Below the pieces are notes generated by a model, which was not told where the DNA came from, made no database searches, and saw only the letters and a list, made by a program, of their open reading frames with translations. This document shows positions 35,083 through 43,231 of a DNA stretch of 64,000 nucleotides, piece after piece. The position numbers were made by a program, and so were the translations under genes. The stretch covers positions 62,001 to 126,000 of the forward strand of contig DATDIL010000135.1 of NCBI GenBank assembly GCA_036521075.1, written 5' to 3'. Numbering within the stretch: position 1 is the stretch's first letter; each line of letters opens with the position of its first letter. Origin of the DNA: DAIDKA01 sp036521075 (GTDB lineage Bacteria; Pseudomonadota; Gammaproteobacteria; Steroidobacterales; Steroidobacteraceae).

Positions 35083-36975
35083 TCATTGGTGCAGCGCCCG
35101 CGCCACGAATGACTTCGGGACGCGGGTGCGCGGCACACCGGCGTCGAACCAGTCGCGAACATCAAGATCCAGGCCGATGCCGTGCATGTAGTTGTACAGG
35201 GCCTTCTTGAGTGCGGCGCCGAACAGGTCGTGATCGATGCCCGTGGCGTCCGTGAAATTGATGTCGTTGCTGGCGAAGGTGGCATCCGGCGGTGGATGCA
35301 GGGTCACGCCATATTGTTGCGGATGCTTGCCGACCGGCGAATGCACGGTGCAGGTGAAGCGATGGAAAAACCCGGACTGGATGCAGCCGGCGGCGAACAG
35401 CTGGCGCACGTATTCCAGGGCATCGACGGTATCCTGCGCCGTCTGGGTCGGGAAGCCATACATCAGGTAGGCATGCACGAGGATGCCGGCGTCGGAAAAC
35501 GCGCGCGTCACCCGCGCGACCTGTCCAACCGATACGCCCTTTTTCATCAGCTTCAGCAGCCGATCCGAGGCCACCTCCAACCCGCCGGTCACGGCGATGC
35601 AACCGCTGTCGGCGAGCAGCTGGCACAGATGCGGATTGAACGACTTCTCGAAACGGATGTTGCCCCACCACGAAATATCGAGCTTGCGCGCCAGCAACGC
35701 ATTCGCCAGTGATTTGAGCGCCTTCGGGGGTGCGGCCTCATCGACAAAATGGAAGCCGGTCTGCCCGGTCTCGGCAATCATGGTTTCGATCCGAGCGATC
35801 AGGACATCCGTGACGGCCCGATCGTACCGGGATATGTAATCCAGATTCACGTCGCAGAAACTGCACTTCTTCCAGTAGCAGCCATGCGCAACGGTGAGTT
35901 TGTTCCAGCGACCGTCCGACCATAAACGGTGCATGGGATTGAGCATGTCGAGCAACGACAGGTAGTCATTGAGCGGCAGCCCATCATAGGTCGGCGTCCC
36001 GGTGTCCGAGAGGCTCAGATCCGGCTCGGTATGGTCGACGTAATGAAGAGCGCGAGTATAGGTGCGCACCAGCCGCGAGGCCGGTCGCTTGGCCTGCAGA
36101 TGCTCGATGAGCGCAAGCAGGGGCCTCTCGCCCGCGTCCAGCGTGACGAAATCGAAGTAGTCAAACACGCGCGGCTCATGCATCGCGCGCAGTTCGGTGT
36201 TGCAGTAGCCCCCGCCCAGCACCGTTACGGTGGCCGGCCGATGCTCCTTGATCGATTGCGCCACGCGAAAGGCGCCGTAGACGTTGCCGGGAAAGGGCGC
36301 GGTGATCAGCACCAGTGATGGCTCGTGCTGCGCCAGCGCCGCAAGCGTCAGGGCGTGCAGCGCTGCATCGACGAGGCTGCGCGGGGCACGCAGCGCGGCG
36401 TGCAGCTGATCGAAACTCGGCTGGCTGGCCGCCAACGATTCCGCATAGCGCACGAACTCGAAGCGCGGATCGGCCGCATCGCGTATGACGTCGGCCAGGT
36501 CGTTCAGATACAGGGTCGCAAGGTGTTTCGCGCGGTCCTGCAGCCCCAACGCGCCAAAGGCCCACTGCAGTGCATCGCCGCTGTCCGCCTCATCCGCGCC
36601 GTAGTCGAGCGCTACGAAACGCGGACCCTCCGGCAGGTAGTGACGTGAGGCGATGCGATGGGCCAGGCTGGGATCCCGTCCCTGCAGAAACCGGATGACC
36701 CGCGTGACGGTCGTTCGGTAGACCTCGAAATGGTCCAGAAAAAAGCCCACCACCGGCGTGCGCTGTGGGGTGGGCAGTGCCTGCGCCCGTGCCTGAATCG
36801 CCCGCAGGCCTTCGGTGGAGAGCAGCGCCAGCGCAAGGCCTATGGACAGATCCGTCTGCACGGCGTGAAGGTTACGTGAGCGCAGGAAGCCGGTGAGGTA
36901 CGCCGTGGAGGGGTACGGCGTGTTCAGCTGTGTCATCGGCGGGATGATCGAGAGGATGCGCACGGTCTCGGTCAT
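35083..36975 (-). CDS. B12-binding-like radical SAM protein with atypical CX4CX2C cluster motif
   Basis: The 630-residue protein has an N-terminal region (about 1-300) resembling the B12-binding Rossmann domain (VLITAPFPGNVYGAFRVAQS, VTVLGGGYCNTELRAMHEP), without a clear DxHxxG motif. The radical SAM TIM barrel (about 345-560) has TVAHGCYWKKCSFCDVNLDY, a cluster motif read as C-x4-C-x2-C rather than the usual CX3CX2C, then FHFVDEAAPP, ITGGLEVASDRLLKLMKKG-type segments and HAYLMYGFPTQT. Related proteins catalyse methyl transfers or ring formation in natural-product and cofactor pathways. The codon before the ATG is a GTG (36978). No neighbour gives the substrate. Confidence 0.85.
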   Translation of the reverse strand: MTETVRILSIIPPMTQLNTPYPSTAYLTGFLRSRNLHAVQTDLSIGLALALLSTEGLRAIQARAQALPTPQRTPVVGFFLDHFEVYRTTVTRVIRFLQGRDPSLAHRIASRHYLPEGPRFVALDYGADEADSGDALQWAFGALGLQDRAKHLATLYLNDLADVIRDAADPRFEFVRYAESLAASQPSFDQLHAALRAPRSLVDAALHALTLAALAQHEPSLVLITAPFPGNVYGAFRVAQSIKEHRPATVTVLGGGYCNTELRAMHEPRVFDYFDFVTLDAGERPLLALIEHLQAKRPASRLVRTYTRALHYVDHTEPDLSLSDTGTPTYDGLPLNDYLSLLDMLNPMHRLWSDGRWNKLTVAHGCYWKKCSFCDVNLDYISRYDRAVTDVLIARIETMIAETGQTGFHFVDEAAPPKALKSLANALLARKLDISWWGNIRFEKSFNPHLCQLLADSGCIAVTGGLEVASDRLLKLMKKGVSVGQVARVTRAFSDAGILVHAYLMYGFPTQTAQDTVDALEYVRQLFAAGCIQSGFFHRFTCTVHSPVGKHPQQYGVTLHPPPDATFASNDINFTDATGIDHDLFGAALKKALYNYMHGIGLDLDVRDWFDAGVPRTRVPKSFVARALHQ

Positions 36976-37160
36976 CACGCAAGTATATCCCAGCGCACGG
37001 GTACGGGAGCTTTGCCGGGCGGCCGGGATTTTATAGGATATTGATTATAAAGGCTTATATCTGGCGCTCACGCGAGCGGCGCGGCGCTTTCGGTATGCGC
37101 TGCGAGGCAATGCGGTGTAGATTCCGCAACGACTCCAAAAGACCATAAACAAAGGTGCGT
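36976..37160. promoter_or_regulatory. Divergent intergenic region with TATA-like motifs
   Basis: The 185-bp spacer upstream of the divergent radical SAM and NTF2-like genes has an AT-rich block from 37028 to 37060 with TTTTATAGGATATTGATTAT and AGGCTTATAT (37051-37060) inside GC-rich surroundings. This is the most likely promoter site. AAAGG at 37151-37155 is the ribosome-binding site for the NTF2-like gene. Confidence 0.4.
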
Positions 37161-38558
37161 ATGGCCTTCACTTCCAAAGCAGCGTCGCTCGCGCTGAGCC
37201 TGTTGCTGGGGCTCTCGCTGTGCACGAACGCCTTGGCGAAGGACGACGTGGCGCGGCTCGCCGCGCTGAAATCCCGCATCAAAGCGATGGCCGCGGAGAC
37301 GACCTACGTCGAGGCCATCACCCAAATCCAGCGTCTGGGCCGTGCCTTCGGTTACTACACCGACAAGGGTTACTTCGGCGAAGCGGCCGATCTGTTCACC
37401 GATGATGGCACCTTCCAGTGGGGCGTCGATGGAATCTACAAGGGCAAGGCCCATATCAGGGAGCTGCTGACCCGTCATGGTGGTGGCAGCATGACCGACG
37501 GTCCCGGACTTCCCTTCGGACGCCTCAATCTGCGCATGCAGCTGCAACCGGTGGTCACCGTGGCCGCCGACGGTCACAGTGCGCATGCCCGCTGGCGCGA
37601 ATGGGGCCTGCTGGGCGAGTACAAGAAGTCGGCGACCTGGGGCGATGCCATTATCGAAGACGACTATGTCAAGGATGACGATGTGTGGAAGATCGCCACC
37701 CGTCGCTACTATCTGAACTTCGAAGCACCCTACCAGGGAGGCTGGGCATCACTGAAGCCGGTGTCCGGCAACTGGCAATCCGCCGTGGCAGCAAGTTTTC
37801 CGGCCGACGCTCCCGCGCCGCTCCAGTACCAGCCCTTTCCGGCCGTCTTTGTGCCGCCGTACGACTATGCCGACACGCTGCGATCCATTCAAAGCCGCGC
37901 GCCCTTCATGGTGCCCAAGCGGCCCGATGATGCCCTGGGCAAGCTTGAGGCACTGGCGGACGCGAAGGAGCTGCAGCTGGCGCGCGCGCATTCGGTGCGC
38001 GCGATCGAGAACCTGCAGGCCATGTATGGCTACTATATCGACAAGGGGCAGTGGAAGAAGGCCGCGAGCCTGTTCAGTCGCGATGGCACCTACGAGTTCG
38101 GCCAAAGCGGCGTGTACATCGGCAGCGCACATGTGGAGCGCGCCCTGTCGCTGATGGGTCCACCGGGGCTCGAAGAAGGCCAGCTCAACAATTACGTCAT
38201 GGCGCAGCCCATCATCAATATTTCCGAGGACAACCGCACCGCGAAGGCACGCTGGCGCAGCGATGTGCAGCTGGCGCGCGACGGCAAGGGGCGCTGGGGC
38301 GGCGGGGTGTACGAGAACGAATACGTCAACGACAAGGGCACCTGGAGATTCAGCAAACTGCATTACTACGTCACCTTCTGGGGTGATTACGATCAGGGCT
38401 GGACCGCCAAGCCTTATCCGATGGACCCGCCCAGTACGAGGGTGCCGCCGGACAGGCCACCCACCCTCGTCTATCAATCATTCCCGAAGCTTAATATCGT
38501 GCCGTTTCATTACAACAATCCCGTCAGCGGCAAGCCCACTCCCGGCGAGCAGGAATAA
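37161..38558 (+). CDS. Exported two-domain NTF2-like (SnoaL-type) protein
   Basis: A 465-residue protein with a signal peptide (MAFTSKAASLALSLLLGLSL; cleavage after NALA). Two NTF2-like domains follow, each starting with an Ile/Leu helix and the triplet FGYYTDKGYFGEAADLF (about 65-81) or YGYYIDKGQWKKAASLF (about 290-306), then DGTFQWG or DGTYEFG and a GIYKGK or GVYIGS turn. Domain 1 ends near 235 and domain 2 near 420. It is exported, unlike the two-domain protein at 2127-2930. Function unknown; the YGYYxDxxxW pattern is shared with the next gene, indicating a paralog group. The ATG at 37161 follows AAAGG. Confidence 0.8.
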   Translation: MAFTSKAASLALSLLLGLSLCTNALAKDDVARLAALKSRIKAMAAETTYVEAITQIQRLGRAFGYYTDKGYFGEAADLFTDDGTFQWGVDGIYKGKAHIRELLTRHGGGSMTDGPGLPFGRLNLRMQLQPVVTVAADGHSAHARWREWGLLGEYKKSATWGDAIIEDDYVKDDDVWKIATRRYYLNFEAPYQGGWASLKPVSGNWQSAVAASFPADAPAPLQYQPFPAVFVPPYDYADTLRSIQSRAPFMVPKRPDDALGKLEALADAKELQLARAHSVRAIENLQAMYGYYIDKGQWKKAASLFSRDGTYEFGQSGVYIGSAHVERALSLMGPPGLEEGQLNNYVMAQPIINISEDNRTAKARWRSDVQLARDGKGRWGGGVYENEYVNDKGTWRFSKLHYYVTFWGDYDQGWTAKPYPMDPPSTRVPPDRPPTLVYQSFPKLNIVPFHYNNPVSGKPTPGEQE

Positions 38559-38562
38559 GGGC

Positions 38563-39285
38563 ATGCGCAAAAGCCTCATTCTTGCGATCGCGCTGACTTG
38601 CCTGGGTACCCCGGCGGCGCAGGCTCAGGACAGCAATGAGCTCAAGGGCCTCGAGAAGCAGTTGAACGCACTGGGCGATCGCATCCAGCGCCTGCAGGAT
38701 CTGACGGATGTCGAGATCGTCCAGGATGCGTATGGCTACTATGTCGACAAGGCGCAATGGCACTACCTGGCGGACCTGTTCGCCCCGGATGCGACGCTCG
38801 AGATCGGCGGCAAGGGTATCTTCCTCGGGCGCGCGCGCGTGTTCGAGTACATGCACGTCGGGCTCGGACGCCTGGGTCCGCATGATGGCCTGTTGATCGA
38901 CCACCAGCAGTTCCAGTGCCTGCCGACCATCAATCCGGATGGCGTGACCGCCGCAATCCGTTGCATTGCCTTCGTGATGAGTTCGGGTGGCTGGGGCCAC
39001 AATTACTACGAGAACAGGTTCGTCAAGGTGAATGGCGTGTGGCAGTTCAAGAAGCTGCACGGGCCGTTCAACATGTACTCGGGATACAAGGTCGGCTGGC
39101 TCGATAACACCATTTTGAACACCACGCCCGAGAAATGGCCGCCGTACCCGGACCTGCCACCGAGCGTGCTGTACATGACATTTCCGAATTACTACGTCGA
39201 GCCATACCACTATCCCAATCCGGTGACCGGAAAACCGATGCCGCCGCATAGCCCCAGGGCCGGCGGCTTGGCGTTCGGGCGGTAG
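38563..39285 (+). CDS. Exported single-domain NTF2-like protein
   Basis: The 240-residue protein has a signal peptide (KSLILAIALTCLGTPAAQAQ; cleavage near 22), a short helix region (LEKQLNALGDRIQRLQDL), then one NTF2-like domain beginning VQDAYGYYVDKAQWHYLADLF with DATLEIG and GIFLGR. The C-terminus (PNYYVEPYHYPNPVTGKP) resembles the C-terminus of the preceding protein (VPFHYNNPVSGKP), so the two are paralogs. It starts 4 bp after the upstream stop with AATAAGG as ribosome-binding site, so they form an operon. Function unknown. Confidence 0.8.
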   Translation: MRKSLILAIALTCLGTPAAQAQDSNELKGLEKQLNALGDRIQRLQDLTDVEIVQDAYGYYVDKAQWHYLADLFAPDATLEIGGKGIFLGRARVFEYMHVGLGRLGPHDGLLIDHQQFQCLPTINPDGVTAAIRCIAFVMSSGGWGHNYYENRFVKVNGVWQFKKLHGPFNMYSGYKVGWLDNTILNTTPEKWPPYPDLPPSVLYMTFPNYYVEPYHYPNPVTGKPMPPHSPRAGGLAFGR

Positions 39286-39342
39286 GGTAGGCACATCAGC
39301 TGCAGAAGATCAGGGGGCCATATGTCTATAAAGGAACCGTCC

Positions 39343-40422
39343 ATGAAATCGACCGAAACCGACCAGGAACCGAGCGATCGGCGCCAATTTTTGGGAAGAC
39401 TGGCCGCGGGGGCGGGTTTACTCGCCGCGCTGGGTGCCAGTTCCGCCGCCATTGCGCAGCAGGCCGGTGGCCCGCCGCGAGCCCCGGGAGGGCAACGTCC
39501 GCCACCGCCGCCGGAGCCGACGGTGTCACAGCCGCCGCCGCTGCGCGATGTGAAGGGCAAGACCGCCTACATCACGGCTTCATCCGATGGCATCGGTTTG
39601 GGGATTGCCCGAGCCTTCTCGAAGGCCGGCATGAATGTGGTCATCGGTTACCGCAACGAGAAGCGCCTGGCGCAGGCGCTGCCGCTGTTTGCCAAAGACG
39701 CGCCGGTCTTCCCCGTCAAGCACGACGTGGTAGGGCATGATGGCTGGGTGCAGCTGCTCAATGCCGTAAAGGGCAAGTACGGCAAGCTGCACGTCGTCGT
39801 CAACAACGCCGGTATCAAGACCTTCGCCAAGGCGAGCGAGTCAAGTGCGGAAACCTGGCAGCAATCCATCGATGTCAACTTCGGTGCGATCTATCACAGC
39901 GTCAACGTGATTCTGCCGCACATGAAGGAACATGGTGAGGGCGGCCAGTTCATCACCACCGCGTCGATGAGCGGACTATTGCCGGCCGTGACCGCCGGCA
40001 TCTACACCACGACCAAATTCGCGGCGGTCGCCATCATGGAAGCGCTGCGCATCGAGCTCGAAGGCACGAACATCGGCACCTCCGCGTTCTGTCCGGGCGG
40101 CGTCAGCACCGACAACCAGCCGCCCGGTTCGCGTCCGCCACCGCCGCCGGGGCGGTTCTCGTTCCCGCCGGGCTCGACCATGGATCCGCTCGAGGCCGGG
40201 GAGCGGGTGCTGAACGGCATGCGCAACAACGACCTGTTCATTCTGTCGCATCCGGAATTCAGGGCCGGAATGGCGGAGCGTTTCAACTCCATCCTGCTGT
40301 CATGCCCCGATGAGGCATTCCCGGCCGCGCGTCTGCCGATCGAAATTCGGACGCGGCATACGGGAATCTATCCGCGCGAAGTCGTGCATCGCATGGAAAA
40401 GCGCGACTCGTATCGGACCTAG
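39343..40422 (+). CDS. Tat-exported short-chain dehydrogenase/reductase
   Basis: About 359 residues. The N-terminus carries a twin-arginine motif (SDRRQFLGRL) and a hydrophobic h-region (AGAGLLAALGASSAAIAQQA), followed by a proline-rich linker (residues about 48-66). The SDR domain has TASSDGIGLGIA for the cofactor, VVNNAGI, Ser in TASMSG and an intact YxxxK (YTTTK). The GSRPPPPPGRF insertion near 255-270 is unusual. Tat export implies the folded protein leaves the cytoplasm with its nucleotide bound. It follows the two exported NTF2-like genes. Starts at 39322 and 39343 are both preceded by good ribosome-binding sites; 39343 is used here. Confidence 0.83.
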   Translation: MKSTETDQEPSDRRQFLGRLAAGAGLLAALGASSAAIAQQAGGPPRAPGGQRPPPPPEPTVSQPPPLRDVKGKTAYITASSDGIGLGIARAFSKAGMNVVIGYRNEKRLAQALPLFAKDAPVFPVKHDVVGHDGWVQLLNAVKGKYGKLHVVVNNAGIKTFAKASESSAETWQQSIDVNFGAIYHSVNVILPHMKEHGEGGQFITTASMSGLLPAVTAGIYTTTKFAAVAIMEALRIELEGTNIGTSAFCPGGVSTDNQPPGSRPPPPPGRFSFPPGSTMDPLEAGERVLNGMRNNDLFILSHPEFRAGMAERFNSILLSCPDEAFPAARLPIEIRTRHTGIYPREVVHRMEKRDSYRT

Positions 40423-40459
40423 TCGCTTAGGTTCAAATGTTCTCGTAGTCAAAGGGTCC

Positions 40460-40486
40460 GGTCCCCCCGCGTGCCGCGGGGGGACC
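40460..40486. repeat. Perfect 12-bp inverted repeat hairpin
   Basis: GGTCCCCCCGCG at 40460-40471 and CGCGGGGGGACC at 40475-40486 form a perfect 12-bp stem with a TGC loop. No T-run follows, so it is not a standard rho-independent terminator. It sits 38 bp after the SDR stop codon and just before a set of TGTCCG repeats. Confidence 0.6.
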
Positions 40487-40492
40487 TGCACC

Positions 40493-40537
40493 TGTCCGAG
40501 TGTCCGTGCGAGTGTCCGCGGACAATCGGACCGGACA
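40493..40537. promoter_or_regulatory. TGTCCG/CGGACA repeat cluster, likely operator of permease operon
   Basis: TGTCCG occurs at 40493, 40501 and 40513, and its complement CGGACA at 40519 and 40532. TGTCCGCGGACA (40513-40524) is a perfect palindrome. The cluster is about 117-160 bp upstream of the first permease start. The arrangement of half-sites in both orientations suggests a cooperative binding site for a dimeric regulator of the MacB-type permeases. Confidence 0.45.
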
Positions 40538-40653
40538 ATTTGGAACGAACCCAAGGCTCGTACATCCTCTGTAAACAGTAAGTTACACCCTGCGTGCGCT
40601 TGGGCATGCCGATTGCAACGGCCATTCGGTCGAGGCCGTCGAGGGGACCTGAA

Positions 40654-41973
40654 TTGTTCGGATACTACTTCCGTCTGGCGCTGCGCAGCCTGCGCAGAAA
40701 CGTGGCCCTGAACGTGTTCTCGATATTGGCCATCGGGGTGGGCATTGGCGCCTCGATGTCCATGCTGACGATTTTGCACGCGGCCGCGGGCGATCCGATT
40801 CCAGTCAAGTCAGGACGGCTTTTCGTCCCGCAGATCGACAATTTTGGCCCGCAGCCCGGCGCGGCCCCGCAAGGGCCAGATCAACTGCCGACGAGTTTGA
40901 CGTATACCGACGCCGTCGAGTTGGTGCGGGCGCACAATCCGGCCCGACAGGCGGCAATGTATCCGACGACGCTGACCATCAGTGCTCCGGGCACCGAGAT
41001 ACTCGCGCTCCAGGGTCAGGCGCTCGCGACCGATAGCGGTTTCTTTCCGATGTTCAATACCTCCTTTGAGTATGGCGGACCCTGGACCCGGGTGCAGGAC
41101 GACGCGCACGCACCGGTCATCGTGCTGGCGCGTGCATTCAACGACCGCCTCTTTGGCGGGACCAATAGCGTCGGTCGCAGCCTCCTGGTCAACGGGAAGT
41201 CGTACCGGATCATCGGTGTCATGGGCAGCTGGCAACCCAGTCCGCGCTTCTACGATCTTGGCTCAGACAGCTACAGCCGTGCGGATGAGCTGTTCGTGCC
41301 GTTCACCCGTGCCATCGACGAGCAAATGGCGGTATCGGGAGGTCTCAGCTGCGACAACAATGGACCGGGAGATGGCTGGAACGGCCTCTTGCACTCGAAC
41401 TGCATCTGGGTGCACGTCTGGGTTGAGCTGCCCACTGCCCGCGACGTGGCGAGCTACCGTACTTTCCTGCGCAACTACGCGGCCGAACAGCGGCGGCAGG
41501 GGCGGTTTTCCTGGCCGCCCCATTTTGCACTCCGCGATGTCACGCAATGGCTGGCCTATAACAATGTCGTGCCGGCCTCGGTGCGTACCCTCGCGAGTGT
41601 CTCCCTGGCGGTCCTGCTGGTGTGCGTGTTCAACGTTACGGGCCTGATGCTCGCCAAGTTCATGGCGCATCCCGCCGCAGTAGGCGTGCGGCGTGCGCTC
41701 GGCGCGCCCCGATCGGCGATCTTCGGGCAGTGCCTGGTGGAAGTTGGCGTCATCGGTTTGGCGGGAGGCCTGGTCGGCATCGGGCTCACGAAGCTCGGAC
41801 TGATGTGTTGCCGCGTGGTGCTGGCCGAGGATCTATCGGTACTGACCCACCTGGCCGGTGGTGACGTCATTGGCGCATTGGCCGTAGCGGTAGTCGCAAC
41901 GTTGATCGCCGGACTGTATCCGACGTGGCGGGCGACCCAAGTGCATCCGGCTGTGCATCTCAAGGCGCAATAG
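40654..41973 (+). CDS. MacB-type ABC transporter permease (FtsX-like) 1
   Basis: The 439-residue permease starts with FGYYFRLALRSLRRN and has an N-terminal membrane helix (LNVFSILAIGVGIGASMSML), a MacB-type periplasmic domain (about 70-300) and three C-terminal helices (LASVSLAVLLVCVFNVTGLM, LVEVGVIGLAGGLVGIGLTKL, IGALAVAVVATLIAGLYP) ending PTWRATQVHPAVHLK, as in the FtsX/MacB family. A TTG at 40654 preceded by GAGGGG was chosen as start. Two paired permeases without an ATPase gene nearby suggest the ATPase is encoded elsewhere. These systems export peptides, macrolides or lipoprotein-like cargo; substrate unknown. Confidence 0.82.
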   Translation: MFGYYFRLALRSLRRNVALNVFSILAIGVGIGASMSMLTILHAAAGDPIPVKSGRLFVPQIDNFGPQPGAAPQGPDQLPTSLTYTDAVELVRAHNPARQAAMYPTTLTISAPGTEILALQGQALATDSGFFPMFNTSFEYGGPWTRVQDDAHAPVIVLARAFNDRLFGGTNSVGRSLLVNGKSYRIIGVMGSWQPSPRFYDLGSDSYSRADELFVPFTRAIDEQMAVSGGLSCDNNGPGDGWNGLLHSNCIWVHVWVELPTARDVASYRTFLRNYAAEQRRQGRFSWPPHFALRDVTQWLAYNNVVPASVRTLASVSLAVLLVCVFNVTGLMLAKFMAHPAAVGVRRALGAPRSAIFGQCLVEVGVIGLAGGLVGIGLTKLGLMCCRVVLAEDLSVLTHLAGGDVIGALAVAVVATLIAGLYPTWRATQVHPAVHLKAQ

Positions 41974-41989
41974 AGGAGGAAGCGGCATC

Positions 41990-43213
41990 GTGCAACTCGG
42001 TCAGATTCTGTCCTCCCTTCGGTGCAATAAGGCGAGCGCGGCGCTGATCGCGCTGCAGATCGCGGTGACCTTGGCCGTGCTCTGCAATGCCCTGTTCATC
42101 ATCCGGCAGCAGACGCAGCTGAGCCGCGATCCGAGCGGGGTGCGGGACGAAGATACAGTGTTCGTCATCGCCAATCAGTGGATCGGACAATCCGCCGATC
42201 TGATCGCACGCGAGCGGACGGATCTGGCTGCGTTGCGAGCCCTGCCTGAAGTTGAGGACGCGACCGTATCGATTGATCATCCTCTGGGCGGACCTTTTAA
42301 CGGGGAGGGCATTACCCTCAATCCGAGCGATCCAAAATCCGGTGCGTTTACAATGATCTATCCGGTCGATGGGCACGCAATCCAGACCCTGGGTCTGCGC
42401 TTGATCGCCGGGCGCAATTTTCACCCTGATGAGATCGTGCCTCGCAGTGGATTCCAACGCCCCGCTGCCAGTCTCGGGGGCGTGATCATCACGCAGGCGC
42501 TGGCGCGCCAGCTCGTGCCGGACGGTAAAGCGCTGGGGCGCATCGCAACGATGATTCCGGACGGCACGAAGGTGCCGATAATCGGCATCCTCGAGCGCTT
42601 GCAGTCGACGCCGTTCGCTGGCAATGCACCATTGGCGCAGCAATCGATATTGTTACCATACCTATGGTCTGATTCTCAGATCTTCTATCTGGTGCGGGCG
42701 AGACCCCGGCAACTCGCGGCGGCCACCACAGCGGCGCGCAGTGCGCTGTACAGGATCAGCCGCGCGCGCATCATCCTCGACATGCAGTCACTTTCCGATG
42801 CACGCAGGCAGGCCTATCGCAGCGCCCGCGGCGTGGCGCTGATCATGGGGGTCATCAGTGTCATCCTGCTGAGTGTTACCGGATTTGGCATCTTCGGGCT
42901 TGCGAACTACTGGGTCTCGCAGCGGACGCGCCAGATCGGTATCCGGCGTGCGCTGGGCGCGACGCGCGGTGCGATTCTGCGGTACTTTCAATCGGAGCTT
43001 CTGCTGATCAGCATTGGCGGCTCGATTGTCGGCGCCTTGCTGGCACTGGCGGCCAATCTGTGGGTGCTCCAGAGCATCGCGCTGGCACGATTGCCTGTGA
43101 TGTATCTGTTCGCGGGGGTGATTGGAGTGCTGGCTTTGGGGCAGCTCGCGGTGCTGTGGCCCGCTCTGCGCGGCTCTTGGGTAAGCCCGGCAGTCGCGAC
43201 GCGAAATGTCTAG
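41990..43213 (+). CDS. MacB-type ABC transporter permease (FtsX-like) 2
   Basis: A 407-residue paralog of the previous protein: an N-terminal helix (ASAALIALQIAVTLAVLCNAL), a periplasmic domain, and C-terminal helices (VALIMGVISVILLSVTGFGIFGLANYW, ISIGGSIVGALLALAANLWVL, GVIGVLALGQLAVLWPAL) with RQIGIRRALGATRGAILRYF, the MacB coupling segment, and PAVATRNV at the end. It starts with GTG at 41990 after a GAGGAGG. It lies 16 bp downstream, so the two make a heterodimeric permease. Confidence 0.85.
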   Translation: MQLGQILSSLRCNKASAALIALQIAVTLAVLCNALFIIRQQTQLSRDPSGVRDEDTVFVIANQWIGQSADLIARERTDLAALRALPEVEDATVSIDHPLGGPFNGEGITLNPSDPKSGAFTMIYPVDGHAIQTLGLRLIAGRNFHPDEIVPRSGFQRPAASLGGVIITQALARQLVPDGKALGRIATMIPDGTKVPIIGILERLQSTPFAGNAPLAQQSILLPYLWSDSQIFYLVRARPRQLAAATTAARSALYRISRARIILDMQSLSDARRQAYRSARGVALIMGVISVILLSVTGFGIFGLANYWVSQRTRQIGIRRALGATRGAILRYFQSELLLISIGGSIVGALLALAANLWVLQSIALARLPVMYLFAGVIGVLALGQLAVLWPALRGSWVSPAVATRNV

Positions 43214-43231
43214 GCGCGTACGCTGCCCTGA

